A stretch of DNA of 64,000 nucleotides from contig CM056592.1 in the NCBI GenBank assembly GCA_029721435.1, positions 34,669,611 to 34,733,610 on the forward strand. Reading direction: 5' to 3'. The position numbers and the translations under genes were made by a program. Source of the stretch: Gymnothorax reevesii (lineage: Eukaryota > Chordata > Actinopteri > Anguilliformes > Muraenidae). How positions within the stretch are numbered: the first letter of the stretch is position 1; each line of letters opens with the position of its first letter. This document shows, piece after piece, positions 22,681-34,994 of this stretch. Under the pieces are notes generated by a model that searched no databases, was not told the origin of the DNA, and saw only the letters and a list, made by a program, of their open reading frames with translations.

Positions 22681-24751
22681 GTCATTTCTGATAAAGTTAG
22701 TCCCCACAGAGTTTATGTTTTGGGTAGTTGTCTGACTGAATCTCAATACATTTCCATTTAATCAAACTGAAATTCGCCTGTGATTCCTAACTGCTGTGGG
22801 TTATGGTGTATAATGTCTCTGGAAATTTGCTGTAGTTCCATTCTTAACTGAAATTTCAGTGAAATAAATAGCTTTTTATAATGATATAGTTGCAGTTATT
22901 CCAGTGATCTGCAAGCACTCAGAAGCAGTATCTTGATGATTTTAACAAAACAAAAATTAAGTTAAGCTCACATACTTCACCTTCTTTTGCAGCTCACAGA
23001 TCTGATATTTTCCCATAGTGCATTTCTCTGTCTCAGTCCCGCCCATTTCATTCAAGGAAAATGACATGGTGAAAGCAAATGATATAATGCTTCATCTTTG
23101 AGTAAAACCAGATATTACAGCTGCACTGTTATAGTTTATTGTCATTGGCATAATGCATCCTGGATAGTTGTGGAAATGTGCCACAATCCGTATTAATTAA
23201 TATCTAGGGGGAAAAAAAAGTGTGTATAATGATTATTTCACATGACTTCATAATGATTTGGTATGAATCGCTCTACTTATACATTTAATTGGTAAATATA
23301 CAAGTTATTATATGCTAACGTTACATAGCCATCATGATCTGTTAGGCATGGCTTTGTTCACAAAGATGCCTGAACGTATCCTGGAAAAAAAAAAAAAATC
23401 AGAGAAGGCTTATCCTCTCATCTTAACTGCAGTGCAAGAAAGATATGATGATGGGATTGCTGCTATTTTTAGAAACTTTTAATAGATTGAGCTTCTTGCT
23501 CCTTAACGACCGCTTTGATCAAACACAAAATTTTGACATTGCGTTCATGACCAAAGCAGGTTAACAACTCCAAGCATTCCATTGAGTTTAATCTCATGTC
23601 AAACATGACCTCAGGCATCTATTCATTATACTGTTGCCTAGTATTTTTTTTTTGTATAATTAGTAAGAAGAAAAACAATGATGGATTACTTAAAATGGCA
23701 GTGTGTGGCTGTGTATCCACAAATCGCAATAAAAGTACCTTTGAAAAATGAAAAAAAAACATATTAAACTAAATTAAAAATCTTTTGGAATGATATTTTG
23801 CAAAGGTCGGCATGACACAATCCCTCAGTTAATGTAAAAAAAAATCTAAATATTATCTGCTTTGGACTGAATGCACCGCACTACGGCAAGACGATTTGTC
23901 ATTGAATGAAACCCAAGCTTTCTTATTTCTGTGCTGAAATATGTGCTGTCTGCTTACAATGGGCGCACAACTCTTTAGCCATCTGGGAATTCTCTCCAGT
24001 GGGAGATACGCTGTAATTTCTAGCTCACTTGTTAGCATGTTTAACGGCTTGCGTTTCAGTTCATTTATCCCCCCGAAATATCGGTATTTGACGCAGGACC
24101 TCTCAATCCTCTCGCCCACACGCACTGATGGTAGTTGAGAGGTATTTAGTACGTGTCCAGTGGAGCTGGATTGGTCCTATGCGTAGCTGCCCTCCAGTCC
24201 GCTGGGTGACTGATATTGTGTGCCAGGCTGTGTCGGCCTGCACTTAGCATTCTGGGCAGCTGTTTGTCATCGCGACTTATGCTGTTATAATTGCGCTGAG
24301 CCGCTGAGCCGGTCCTTGGGACTGTAGCCTTGTCAAGGTGCATCCGCGGCAGGTCGCGTTTCGCTTCCCCATTGATCAGCGGGGCGGGAGATCGCGCAAA
24401 GCCAGGGCTCCCCCCTCCGGAATATTTACACTCCGGCTCTTCGCGAGGGCAGAAGATAATTGGATAAAGATGGAGTCTGGGAGGGTCAGCCAAGATAACA
24501 AGATGACAGTGCCAGTGTGAAAACTCCAAATGCCTTCGCCATTGTGCGTCTGGCTCCTTCAGCTGTGGAGTATAATGAGACCCACCTTCCTGTCCGCTGT
24601 CACTAGAGAGGCTGCAGGAGAGAAATAAATCCATCCATTTATGTATTTATGTGCTTTAAGAGCGGCAATGCGGCCCTCTGACACTCGGAAAGTTTTGAGC
24701 TCCGGGCCTGTGTGCGTTATAAGTTTGCAATGACTCAACCCCCTTGAATGA
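22681..24751. other. Non-coding DNA; 24.0-24.7 kb more GC-rich
   Basis: No gene is supported. The section 24050-24700 has a balanced composition and few simple repeats and might be regulatory. The two overlapping minus- and plus-strand frames there have no domain. Confidence 0.4.
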
Positions 24752-24960
24752 TTAACCCTTCACACACTACGGGCAACTATAGTTACCCAGTGATGTAAGA
24801 TATCAAAATCGATCGCTGTTGAAAACCTATCATGCGGCAACTTGTTTAAAAGAGCTCCCGCAGGGGAGCTCTTTCAAACAAGTTGCCGCATGATAGGTTT
24901 TCAACAGCTCAGGATAATTACATATTTAATTCCTTGAAAAGTGATTCAGGGTCAATTGGG
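24752..24960 (+). mobile_element. Palindromic TTAA MITE, best-preserved hairpin
   Basis: Begins TTAA plus cccttcacac and contains the family words gtgatgtaagatatcaaaat and caggataattacatattta. The centre (24815-24908) is a near-perfect palindrome: gctgttgaaaacctatcatg continues for about 45 bases, then a 4-base loop, then its inverse ending cataggttttcaacagc-like sequence. Only one or two positions are unpaired. The right terminus is eroded (gattcagggtcaatt). TTAA flanks and CCC-starting ends are the signature of piggyBac-like elements. There is no coding capacity. Confidence 0.8.
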
Positions 24961-27020
24961 AAATTGGTTGTTGTGCTATCTTCTAGTGGGTTATGGGCTT
25001 TGGGAACCATGAAGTCTTGTATTTATGTTGGGTTTATTTTTTTGTTGTTGTTCCATTCCATTCATTATTTGAGTGTTAATGATGTCAACGGTGGAAGTTT
25101 CCAGAAGTTGTGATACGGCAGATGAACCCTAACTTGCATTGGCGGGGAGCGAGAGTAATGCACAGCTTATCACAAAGGGAGATGAACTCCGCAATATGCC
25201 TACAGTAGCTTTACAAATGCGTTTCAAACCGATGATAGAAAACCCCTGCGCTCCCATTGCTGTTGGCTATGCTCTGGAAGCTTAAAAACAAAACAAATTA
25301 CTAATCTGCCTGGGAGAATGCAGCTATATTGCCAAATCGGGAGGAAAATGTGCTTATTAAATTGCTACCTTTCTGGTTTCCCGAAGAATATATTCCAGCT
25401 GGAGAGAGAAATGGAATCCATTTCAGCCGCAGCATATACGGGAATTATATGGTGAGATAATTCCCTTTTGGCATATTGGTTGCTCAGCAGCAATACCAAG
25501 TGTGATGCAAATAAAGACTGGCATGCTCTTGCGGAAACAAAAGCAGACAGTTATTTGCAATAAACGTTAGAGTCAGGAGACAAAACGCAGTTCTCTGATC
25601 CCTTTCATATACTTAATAAGAGCAATCTAAAGAGCTTTATTAAGCTCTTCAATGCAGAGGTAGAAATTATAGATCCATACTAAGAATACTGGATTTATTT
25701 GGCTGTTCCTGAATTGAAGCCGTGTAACAGGACTGGGTTGCGAAGGTCACTTAAGTGAGGAGATACAGTGAGTCACTGAATTGCCCTCGTGTACTTTTCA
25801 GCCATCTACTATGGCGATTATAAATATTACAGTAGTCTCAGTCGCCAGCTGAAGTTTTATTTCCCGTTTCCGGTCGACGCTATTAGCGTTTCTAATTGAA
25901 ATTCCCATTTCTCAATATTCAGGTTGGTTATGAAATGAAATTCAAAATTAAAAACTTTTCAGCACAAATGTCCCGAGGTGGCGGAGAGAGCGTGTGCGGA
26001 GATTACAATTTCAAATGGAGAGAGCCGGGAGACCGCCACCTCGATGCGATTTTCCCTCTTAATAGAATTTCATGTTGGATGAAAAATCTTTTGTTTATTT
26101 AAGATGTTCACCTGAAGCAGGAAGCCTCTGAGATTTCTCTGCAGCTAAGGTGAGAAAAAATGGGAGGTTTGCCTCAAAAAAAATTCATTAATCCTCCCAG
26201 AGATTCCCCCCATACCTGCAAATTTATTTTGGCTATTTCCCTTCTCTGGTACCGCTATTTTTTTCCAACACCTCTCAACCACACAACCGCCCGAAACCTC
26301 CTCAGAAAAAAATCATATTTTCGTCAGGATTTAAAAATGTGCTCACACCCGGCTTGATTTTTCCCCTCTCCTTGCACTTTATTTGTGAGTTATCATCAGA
26401 AGAATGGAAGATAAAAGGAATACAAAAGGAAAGGTAAACCCAAAAAAGTAAATCCCGCCTCCCAGCCTCCGTGCACTCTACTGGAAGTTATTACCTTAGT
26501 CCTTGTTCTGCCACCTGTCGTAAACAGTTAGGCTCAAGGCTCTGGGGCTGTTCAAATTTTGTTTTCATCTCTTGGAGGTGTCCGGTCCTGTAACCAATTA
26601 GAGCCATTGATCAAACAAGCTCCACAGCAGGTTACATTCCATAGTCTTGCATCAACGTTTTGCTCTTCGCGTTTGGGGACAGTGGAGCGAAAGAGGGAGG
26701 GAGGGGTTTGGGAAAAAAAAATCAATATGTTGCTTTTATGTGCAATAAAACCCATTCTCTGAGACAAAAAGAGCAATAAACACGGCGTTAAAAGGATATC
26801 ATTTACATGTCTGAGCCATTGAGCACGCATTATACAAATAACAAACACCCAGGAAGCAAAACAGAGAGGCGATGAAGCTCGCAGTGAGACGAAGGGCGTC
26901 GTGTGTGGGACAGGACGCTCTCAGGTACCGCCCTACAGCTGTTTCTCAGCTGAGGAATATCGTCTGTGGACCTGCCGGGTGATTTAATAAACCATGTAGC
27001 AGGAAGGAAACTGTTTTGCT
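24961..27020. other. Repeat-poor non-coding DNA
   Basis: No gene or mobile element recognised. The stretch 25240-25620 lacks simple repeats and contains several octamer-like and homeodomain-like cores (atgcaaat near 25505, taatt), so it is a candidate for conserved non-coding DNA. Confidence 0.35.
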
Positions 27021-27024
27021 GTGG

Positions 27025-27440
27025 AAAAAAATCAGCTTGCGATTGGTTGTGGTAGTTCATTTGAATCAATCACAAATCATGTCACTGGAACTGCATGTGC
27101 TAAAATTTGTGACGTGCTGAAGACTTTGGTAAACGTGGCTCTTGGCTCTGTCACAGAAAATAGTTCTTTTTGTGATGTTGAGGTAGATAATTTGCCCCAA
27201 TCAGAAATCATGTCACTGGAATTGCGTGTGTTAAAATTGGTAATGTGCTGAGGCCTTCGATAAGCCTGGTCCCTGACTCTATGAGGAAAAGTGTTCTTTA
27301 TGTGATTGGTTGAAGCGGTTCATTTGCTCCAATCACAAATCCTGTCTCGGGAATCGCATGTGTGAAAATTGGTAATGCGCTGAGGACGACTTGGATAAAC
27401 CTGGTCCCTGGCTCTGTGTAAGAAGTGCTCTTTTGGAGGA
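27025..27440 (+). repeat. Tandem repeat, about 131 bp x 3
   Basis: Three successive units are anchored by gtcactggaactgcatgtgc (27081), gtcactggaattgcgtgtgt (27212) and gtctcgggaatcgcatgtgt (27344), a spacing of 131-132 bp. Each is preceded by a caatcacaaatc-like word and followed by gtgctgag and a ctggctctg phrase. The units are clearly diverged, so the array is old. Its class is unknown. Confidence 0.8.
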
Positions 27441-30320
27441 CTAATATAAGGGGTGTGTCTGGAACACTGTGGTGCAGACGGGAGCATTTCGGCTCAGCCA
27501 TCTTGCGATATGAGGTTTCACGCTGTGGCCGGAAAATAAAGGCACCTCAACGGAGGCCCGGGGTCGGAGACGACCTCCTCTTCACTGCGGGCTGGTGAGA
27601 AGACACTCGACGGGAGGGGAGACACAACATAGCACCGCTGCTGGAAACCCAGCACTCTCCTCCAATCAGAGTCCAAGAAGGAACAAGGCAGAAACCTATA
27701 AATGGCTGCATCTCCGCTGCCTTATGGGAAAGAGCTGCTCCAGTCTCAGTCATTTACGGTTCCCTGTCTCCATTATTCTTCTTTTGTACCATTATCTTCC
27801 TTCTCTATTATCGTTTCCTCTTTCCAGAGGTTGTTTTCAGCTCCATTGGTAAAGCTTGTGCCAGGAAGCAGACTGTTCAAGCATATTTGCGAGTTTCAAC
27901 ATTCAAAATTGGCAGATGAATGCGGTCGATTACTGCGTGGATAATCAAAAGCAGTATTCGCGATGCCTTCAGTATCGTTGCGATTTTGTGTGATTCCGCA
28001 GTCGGGTGCCGGCGGAATGTTCCGGCGAGTTGGCACCTAAGGCTGTGACACAGCTCCCCGTTTCTCAAGGCTGTGTCCTTTGGAGGCCGCGTTCCAGCGA
28101 AACTCCTGTCACTCGCGTGTCGAGGAGGAGATTAATAACGGACACGCTCCCTGTGGCTAAAAATATTCCATCTGCGGCGCGGACCGGCCGAGCGGAACCG
28201 CCTGACAGCTCTCCTCGTCCACCAGCCGCTCCAGCCCCCCTGGCTCAACGTCCCCCCTGTCCCGGGTAAACAAAGCAGAGAGCTGTCCGGGATACCCTAA
28301 CATGACCTTTACAGCGGTTCTCCTGAGCGCCGCGGCTGCCTTTCTCTCCGTCTCCCTGTCCGTACGCTCCCAGTGAGCTGTCAGGTACCGCGTGTATCCG
28401 TCGAGCCCCGCACCTCCGTCCCGCCTCGTTTTGAGCACCCACATCACCCACTGCCTCCACCAACACGCTGTTTTTCGCAGCGAAGAGATAAATAGCAAAA
28501 CGTTCGGTCGGGCCATGGAAGAGGAGCTGCCTCAGCGTGGCCATTATGCAGGCGTTATGGTGGCACTCAGAATGATCAAGGATGCTTCCGGAGCATTTCC
28601 ATTTGTCATAGCTTTTTTTTTTTTCTCCGCTGACTTTCTGCGCGAGCGGGAGGTTATCGCCCGCCAAAGCCCGGCAAATGCTGACAAATGTGCTAAATTG
28701 CTGAATTCTCGCCGCGCAAATGGTCTCGAATTTGGAAGCCGCGCTCCTCGTTTTTTGCAGTTAGCGCCGCGACGAGCCGCCGTCCCTCGGGTTCCTCGCG
28801 CGGGCCCGTCGACGTCAGCCGTGCTGCCTTGCCACGCTGAGTGCGCGTCTCCTCGGCGACCGCGTCCTCTGACCGTTCCCCCGGATGGGCGGGGCTCCCC
28901 TGGCTGTCTCCCGGCCCGACGACTCCGCGCTGCCCCGACCGCGCGTCTGTTTAAAAATAAAATAAAGACAGGGCGCCTAAAGACCTCTGGGCCTCTTCCT
29001 CGGTGTCAGATCAGGGGTGTCAGCAGTAAACGATCTAGTATGTGATTAAAAAGAAGCCTTAGTGTCACATTAAAGGTGCGCGTGCGGGAGAGCCCGGACT
29101 CGCTGAGGTTACAGCTCGGAAACGAGGGCTGCATTGCGTCAGAAAAACTAGACAAGGGGATTCGCCGGCTGCTTTATTCTGCTGGGGTGGGTTTCGTCGT
29201 AACGCCGATGAGAAATTTTAACGGAGAGGAATGCAGTCGATTGAGGCAGTGTTCTGTCATCCCATCCTTTGTACTCTACGCAGCGAATTCAAATGTATAC
29301 AGCGTTATTTTTCTTCACTCAGCCCTCTGTGCATCAAACATGCCCGCAACCGTGTAAAATTCTCAAAGTTGCCGAAGGGTCACTCTGCATTTCAGTTGAC
29401 GGGAAATGTCAAAACAACTCAAAGGGGTTGTTTTTGGTGGCTGTTGTTTACCGTTTCTATAATTGCCCACATATTGGGCGCCTCGCGACTTTGAATCCCA
29501 CTAAATCAGTGATTCCCAAATGTTTGCATCTTTCAAAGTAAAACGAGGAAAAGAGGTAAAAATGCAGTCCCTATAGAAAAGGAGCGCGGGCCAAATAAAT
29601 TTGAAATGCTATTTGAAGGTATTCAGTTTAGCAGTGCATTGTGGAGTCACACGCAGGGTTCGCTCCCTATAGCCTGACTAGGGGCACAACATTAATTCAA
29701 CGCTTTTCCGGTTGTGCTGCGTAACAGTAGTTCAAATGTGGAGTGAATCAAACGCACTTGATCCCCCAGCTAATTACCTTTGGGGTTACCGCATGCTTAT
29801 TAATATCCTTTTTTTTACGCAAAAAGAAAAGTTCTAAGTTGTTTTCAACCTTCTGCTGAATTGAGGAAAGGCATACAAAAAAAAAAACAAACCTCAAAGC
29901 CGCTAAGTTTTGCGGAAATTTGAAAAGAGTCCAACAGGGATCAGAGGCCTGTCATTGCAGTGATCTGGTGGAAAATTGGCTGAAATGTCAAAATATACAC
30001 AAATAAACAGTAATACTGACAAAAATATGCATGTAGCAGAAAGTGGAAACTCAAATAGTCATTTCAAAGGCTTGATTCAGCTTTGTAAGCACAATGGTAA
30101 CTACCATCTCTAGCGCTGCGAAGATTAGGTTATTTGTATTTTTTTGGTCTAATTTCCATTCTTAAAATTCTATCATAGTATCCTAGAACTCCACTACTTG
30201 CAAAATCCAGTGGTGATTGTAATGTCAGTATTAGGATGTTCAGAATACAATCACAAACGGCATTTGTGACGTTACATCTTTAAGGGACAAAGATATCAGT
30301 TCCTTCAGTCAGCAGATCAT
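27441..30320. other. Non-coding DNA with a CpG-rich core at 28.0-29.0 kb
   Basis: From about 28000 to 29000 the sequence is GC-rich with many CpG (ctgcggcgcggaccggccga near 28173, cgcgcgggcccgtcgacgtc near 28798). This is compatible with a CpG island or an unmethylated regulatory region. The open frames across it (for example 217 codons from 28392) are biased toward Arg, Pro and Ala with no domain and are probably chance. An aataaa at 27535 is not linked to any visible exon. Confidence 0.4.
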
Positions 30321-30324
30321 TTTA

Positions 30325-30500
30325 TTTGGCTGGGCCGAGCAGCGGTCTGGCCCTTATAAACGCAAATGTCGCTGTCTGAGTTATTGCGTGAGTGACTGAC
30401 TGACTGAGTGATCAAGTTCAACGATTGGCTGCCCCGCGGGGAAGAAGTTCAGTGATTGGTTGGCCGGCAGGGAAGGGGCAGCCCAGCAATATACTAGGTG
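30325..30500. repeat. Dispersed-repeat fragment with a 35-bp duplication
   Basis: The block contains ctgggccgagcagcggtctg, a gactgactgactgagtga run and two successive copies of a cgattggctgccccgcgggg / tgattggttggccggcaggg unit each ending gaag. It resembles a common fish retroelement tail, but I could not name it. Confidence 0.35.
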
Positions 30501-30796
30501 CACCTAGTCTTATTCACTGCTGTTTTGTTACTGCCCTCACTTGAATGAGATGATGTTGTATCAGGAGCGGTATAGGAAAACATCTTCACAGCAAACAATC
30601 ACCCAGGATAGAGTCCCACTCATTTCCTTGTTATGAAAATTTCATTTTGTCACAGTTTGATCTGACCAATCATGCTGACGCAGATTCAATACGGTTTTCT
30701 AAGAAACTGTAGATTTCATGTTCATTTGGCAGACCCCCCCTGTGGATTGATGAAACCATTACCAGACATTACCTTATGGTTCGTCTACAGGACATG

Positions 30797-30982
30797 TTAA
30801 CCCTTAGAGCGCTAAGTGCAACTATTGTTACTCAATGATGTCAGATATCAAAATCAAAGCTGTTGAAAACCTATCATGTTGCAACTTGTTTAAACAAGTC
30901 ACCACATGATAGGTTTTCAACAGCGCAAGATAATTAAATGCATATGTTTTTAAAAAATTTGTTTCAGCGCTCTAAGGGTTGA
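30797..30982 (+). mobile_element. Palindromic TTAA MITE
   Basis: The ends ttaacccttagagcgctaag and cagcgctctaagggttga are inverse to each other, with TTAA on the left and TTGA on the right. The central hairpin at 30859-30924 keeps the gctgttgaaaacctatcatg arm and its inverse but has a shorter loop side than the 24.8-kb copy. The family words gatatcaaaatc and aagataatta are present. No coding capacity. Confidence 0.85.
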
Positions 30983-31942
30983 TATGTCGGTACATGATCT
31001 CAGTGCATCGGCTCTGTAATAGCGGAGGGGGAAGTCAGTGGTCCACTGAACTGTGCCGTACAGGAAATGTGATGTGAGCGTAACTCCATCAGTTCTTCAT
31101 TAATATCACAGCGGAGAGGTTTAAGTGGGCAGCGTGGGGAGCTGTTCATGAAATAGACAGTAACTGCTCAGTGTCCCATCAAAATGAGTATCATATTTTT
31201 CAGGATTCATAAAACCACCATCACAAATAATAACCTGGCAGGAGAATGACAAGGTCCTTAGAACTGGGAATTGCAATATACAACCATGAGAAGGTTCCCC
31301 TTTCATACCTAGTCAACTGGAAACCTGGGGCCAGTCCAATAGACACACAGCAATGTACTGTCTATAAGACATACCATACGCACATTTGTATGTTCAGTAA
31401 TAGTTAATATTTAGGGTCCAAGCAACAAATTGTAGGAATTCTACTGAAGATGATTATAATTATTATTCCCTAAAACTAAACTTAGAGCCTAAACATATTA
31501 AACTTGGCAGACGTTGTGTGTCCTGAAGGTCTCCTAATGCTCAGGTAATCTCCTAATGGTGGCAGTACTGTGCAAAACTTTTGGCCAATAACTCCCGTGT
31601 GTGGTTCATAATCAAAATTTATTTTTGATACATTTTTTTCTAAAGCTGTTGCCCTCTGATTTCTTCTCCAGAATTCATTCAGCATTCAGCAGTCTGGCAC
31701 AGACCACGCCTGTAGAAACCCAGATTAAAGTTCTAATTTTTCTAATTCCGCAAACCATTTGTCCAGGACTCATCAATCATTGCTGCAGGACTGGTGGATC
31801 ATCAGATTACACTCACGAGCGATGTGTCCAGTCCTCGCTAAATTTGCAGTCTGCTGCATTCTTCAGTTCTTAGAAGGCATGCTAATTTAAGAACCGTTCT
31901 GCCCAAACCTTGTGGCATCATGAACATATATGGTCAGATGCC
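30983..31942. other. Non-coding DNA with a probable old repeat near 31.4 kb
   Basis: The words agggtccaagcaacaaattg (31414) and attattattccctaaaac (31457) resemble a dispersed fish repeat, but no second copy occurs in the window. No gene supported. Confidence 0.35.
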
Positions 31943-32026
31943 AATTGAAGCACCTATTACTAAAACCCCATAAGTCACACTTGACTTGACTTGACTTGTG
32001 GGGTTTTAGTAATCAGTGCTTCAATT
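31943..32026. repeat. Isolated 28-bp-arm hairpin
   Basis: The left arm aattgaagcacctattacta plus aaacccca (31943-31970) pairs with tggggttttagtaatcagtg plus cttcaatt (31999-32026), with only a two-base mismatch. The loop is 28 nt and includes three ttgac units. It is not part of the TTAA family. It could be a tiny foldback element or an expressed hairpin. Confidence 0.7.
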
Positions 32027-32129
32027 ACTCTTTTGGTCAGAGCATTCATGTTGGAATATTTTCAATTTTGTTATCGAGCTCACCTGTGTTTGCAATGAAG
32101 CCATTAGCCAGAAACTTGACCGGCTAACC

Positions 32130-32350
32130 AAATTCTTACTAAATACTTGGCGTGTGTCAGAATCAGATTCTTCTATTGTCATTGACATTGTTATGTCATT
32201 GTCAACTAACGACGAGATAACATTAGAGCAACCTAAATCTTGCATGGCTTAACAAGTGCTACAATGAATAAGTGCAATAAAGAAAAAAGTGCAATCCCAG
32301 GGCAATAAAAAAAATCCCATAATGTGCAATAAGTTTTTGCTAATATTATT
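32130..32350. repeat. Possible LINE tail fragment
   Basis: The region has cagattcttctattgtcatt followed by several gtgcaataa words (32270-32335). That pattern is common at the ends of dispersed fish LINEs. The call is by resemblance only. Confidence 0.35.
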
Positions 32351-33239
32351 TGCCACAGCAACCCTGCAACAGACAGCGGAACACAGAAATGATTAAATGA
32401 GTATTTATTTGACCTCTTGACAGGGTAGTAATATATGATGTACTGTATGATAATTATTATTATAATAATGATAAATATTATTATTATTATTTGTGCAGAA
32501 GTGGCTGTCGCAGTAGTAGTTCCAGTACATCATCTGTGTTCCAAGGGAGACCCATTCCAGGCATTTCTAATTATTTCTTTTTTCTTTTTTTTTTTTAAAG
32601 AGTGTACAAGTTAATGACTAACGTTCCCTAATGAGATCCTTGCATCTGAAAGGAAGAGACAGAATCTAAATGCTTTGGGGATCGTCAGGCCAGGTGCTGG
32701 AGTTATCGACTGTTATAAACGATGACGCTGCAAAAAAGTAAAAGATAGTTTGTTATATCGCACTGGCTTAATTAGTATTGATGGTCAGGGCCGTATCATA
32801 ATCATGTCAAATTTCTGTTTCAAAGAGTTCAGCAGAGTTTATTTCGATGAGTGCATCAACATATTGGTTCAGTGTTTTTTACTGACCGATACAGCGGTGT
32901 CAGTAATGTCTGCACACAGACGTTAGACGGGAAGCAAATAGTCGGTTCTCGTAGCCCACGTGTTGGATGTAGGTGTCATGGTTAGTGTCCCGCCGGATGC
33001 CTAAAACAATCCAGCGGGCACTGGGACCGTGGGCTGAAGTGGGCAAATGGCTCAAAAGTCGGGCTGGTTAGAAAAAAAATTGACGGTTTTAATTATAAAA
33101 ATAAAACAGAGCTACAGACAGGTACAGCACAGGTCGCAAACACCAGGACAAAATCAAAGCAAAATGCGACTATGCCCTCGCCTCCATTTTAACGGGCCGC
33201 ATCTGTTGCCTGTCAAGGTGACGTTAAAGGAATGCAAGG
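32351..33239. other. Non-coding DNA, nothing recognised
   Basis: Only a short TTA/TAA-rich region (about 32455-32495) and a T-rich run (32576-32597) are notable. Confidence 0.5.
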
Positions 33240-33905
33240 CCTAACCCTTACAGCGGCAGTGAGGAGGACAAAATGTTATGGCCGACTCGTGCGTCTGTGC
33301 ATCCCCAGAGCAGCAAGGCCTCTGGGACACTCCCAGTCAGCACTGGTGAGTATTTACCGGCGGTGGTTCGAGAATGGACACACCATGAAGTGGCAACGTG
33401 GTGTTTGGCGCCCAAGGCTTACTGATGCACAACGGCAACAAAGGCTATCCCATCTGGTCCAAACTGACAGAAGGGCCACTGCCGCAATATTGACCGGAAT
33501 TTTAATGAAACATGATGATATACTGCATGTCATATTTATCATGCTATGTACAGTAGCTTCAGACGAGTCAGAGAGCCCATTCAAAGCCCAGTCCACGTCT
33601 GGAAGGACCTACAATAGGGCCGTGTGTATCAAAACTGGAGAGAAATTGAAATAGATCCTGTGAGTCCTGTTCTCTTTTGCATCATGTGCATCACTGGAAT
33701 ACGTCTGCACCATTTACCGGGAGAAAAGATGGCCTCAAGATGCATTGTGGGAAGAAAACACACTGGTGCAGGGAGAGTGATACTAGAGGAAATGTTCTGC
33801 AGAGAAACCCCGAGTCCGGGAATTCAAACGGACGTCAGTTTAACGGCACAAGGGGATGAACACAATATTAGGCGGGTGGTTTTAATGTTGTGGCTGGTCA
33901 GTGTA
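33240..33905 (+). mobile_element. Truncated Tc1-like relic
   Basis: The right end reads caatattaggcgggtggttt then taatgttgtggctggtcagtg and is followed by TA (33904-33905). This is the terminus of a well-known fish Tc1 family. The inside still encodes a plus-strand transposase N-terminal piece: RRWFENGHTMKWQRGVWRPR and LTDAQRQQRLSHLV near 33352-33470. Later fragments read as cgtctgcaccatttaccggg and gagaaaagatggcctcaaga. The catalytic C-terminal half appears deleted and the left inverted repeat is not clear. It is dead. Confidence 0.7.
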
Positions 33906-34829
33906 TTTGCGTGTTTGTTGTCTGCAGCGAACCAACGGTAATCGCTGCATTATAATCAGATACGAGAGGAACAGGTGGAGCTGGTTTTGATTCCTGCTCG
34001 TATTTGCATAACAACACCCTCATTTAGCTTGTTAATCAGCATGAAGGGATGAAAGTCTGAATATTATCTTTCATCACTGAGGCCTCATCATTAATGAATA
34101 AAAATGTAATCTGAAAAGGTGAGTTTAGTTCAAGAGTTTCTCTAAAATTGTATTTTATCTGAATAGATGGGCTTCGATTCGACAGTTGGATTGACTGTCG
34201 CTTGCGATGAAGTATCGAATTTTGATGAAAGGGCAGGCATTCAGTGAAAAAAAATAAAAAACCCTGAAAAATGAAACCTTGTAACCTCCTAAAAAGCTGA
34301 CAATGGTTTTCTTGTAATCACTTCGGAGCACTTCAAAAGGTGATTTATTACATTGATCAAAAAATATGTTCATAATTAATTTCGTTTAATAGTTCTATAA
34401 TGCTGCAGTTAAAATATGTCCTTTTAGTGATAGGAGCTTGCATGAATTAGAATTAATTCCTGTTTAATTGTTCCTATATTTCAGCAGTGGCTCGCTCCAA
34501 GGGATAATTCATTTTCTGTTTAAAAAGGAGAGTAGATCGAGCTGCCAGGAGAGAGTGTTTAATTACAGTAGATAGCCTTATCTCCTCGTAATTATTCCAG
34601 TCTCTTTGGAGTTTCCTGACTCCGACTGGCCAATCAATACTATCAGACCATGTGCTGGGAGGAGGGACGAAACTGCTATAAGCTGCTCAAATTTGGGGAG
34701 AGGGGATTGGCCAGTTGCATTCATGAGGACATATCACACCTCCTTTAGTCATAATAATAATAATAATAATAACAATAATAGAATAATAACGATAGAGAGC
34801 ATACTGTAGTCATCAAATCGTATTTCATA
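33906..34829. other. Non-coding DNA with a TAA microsatellite
   Basis: An imperfect ATA/TAA trinucleotide run lies at about 34750-34790. Nothing else recognised. Confidence 0.5.
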
Positions 34830-34994
34830 TTAACCTTTAGAGCGCTAAATGCAACAATTTTTACTCAATGATGTAAGATATCAAAATCAGAGCCGTAGAA
34901 AACGTACAAGTCGCCACATGATAGGCTTTCTACAGCAAAAGATAATTCAATTTATATATATATTTTTAATTTATATCGGCGCTCTAAGGGTTAA
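34830..34994 (+). mobile_element. Palindromic TTAA MITE, loop mostly lost
   Basis: Starts ttaacctttagagcgctaaa and ends ggcgctctaagggttaa, with TTAA at both ends. The family word gatgtaagatatcaaaatca is present. The hairpin is reduced (gccgtagaaaacgtac against gataggctttctacagc), so one arm has lost its inner half. No coding capacity. Confidence 0.85.

Noticed and set aside
28392..29045. A 217-codon open frame in the CpG-rich block
   Set aside because: Composition (Arg, Pro, Ala, Ser) is what CpG-rich DNA gives in any frame. No domain or splice-supported exon.
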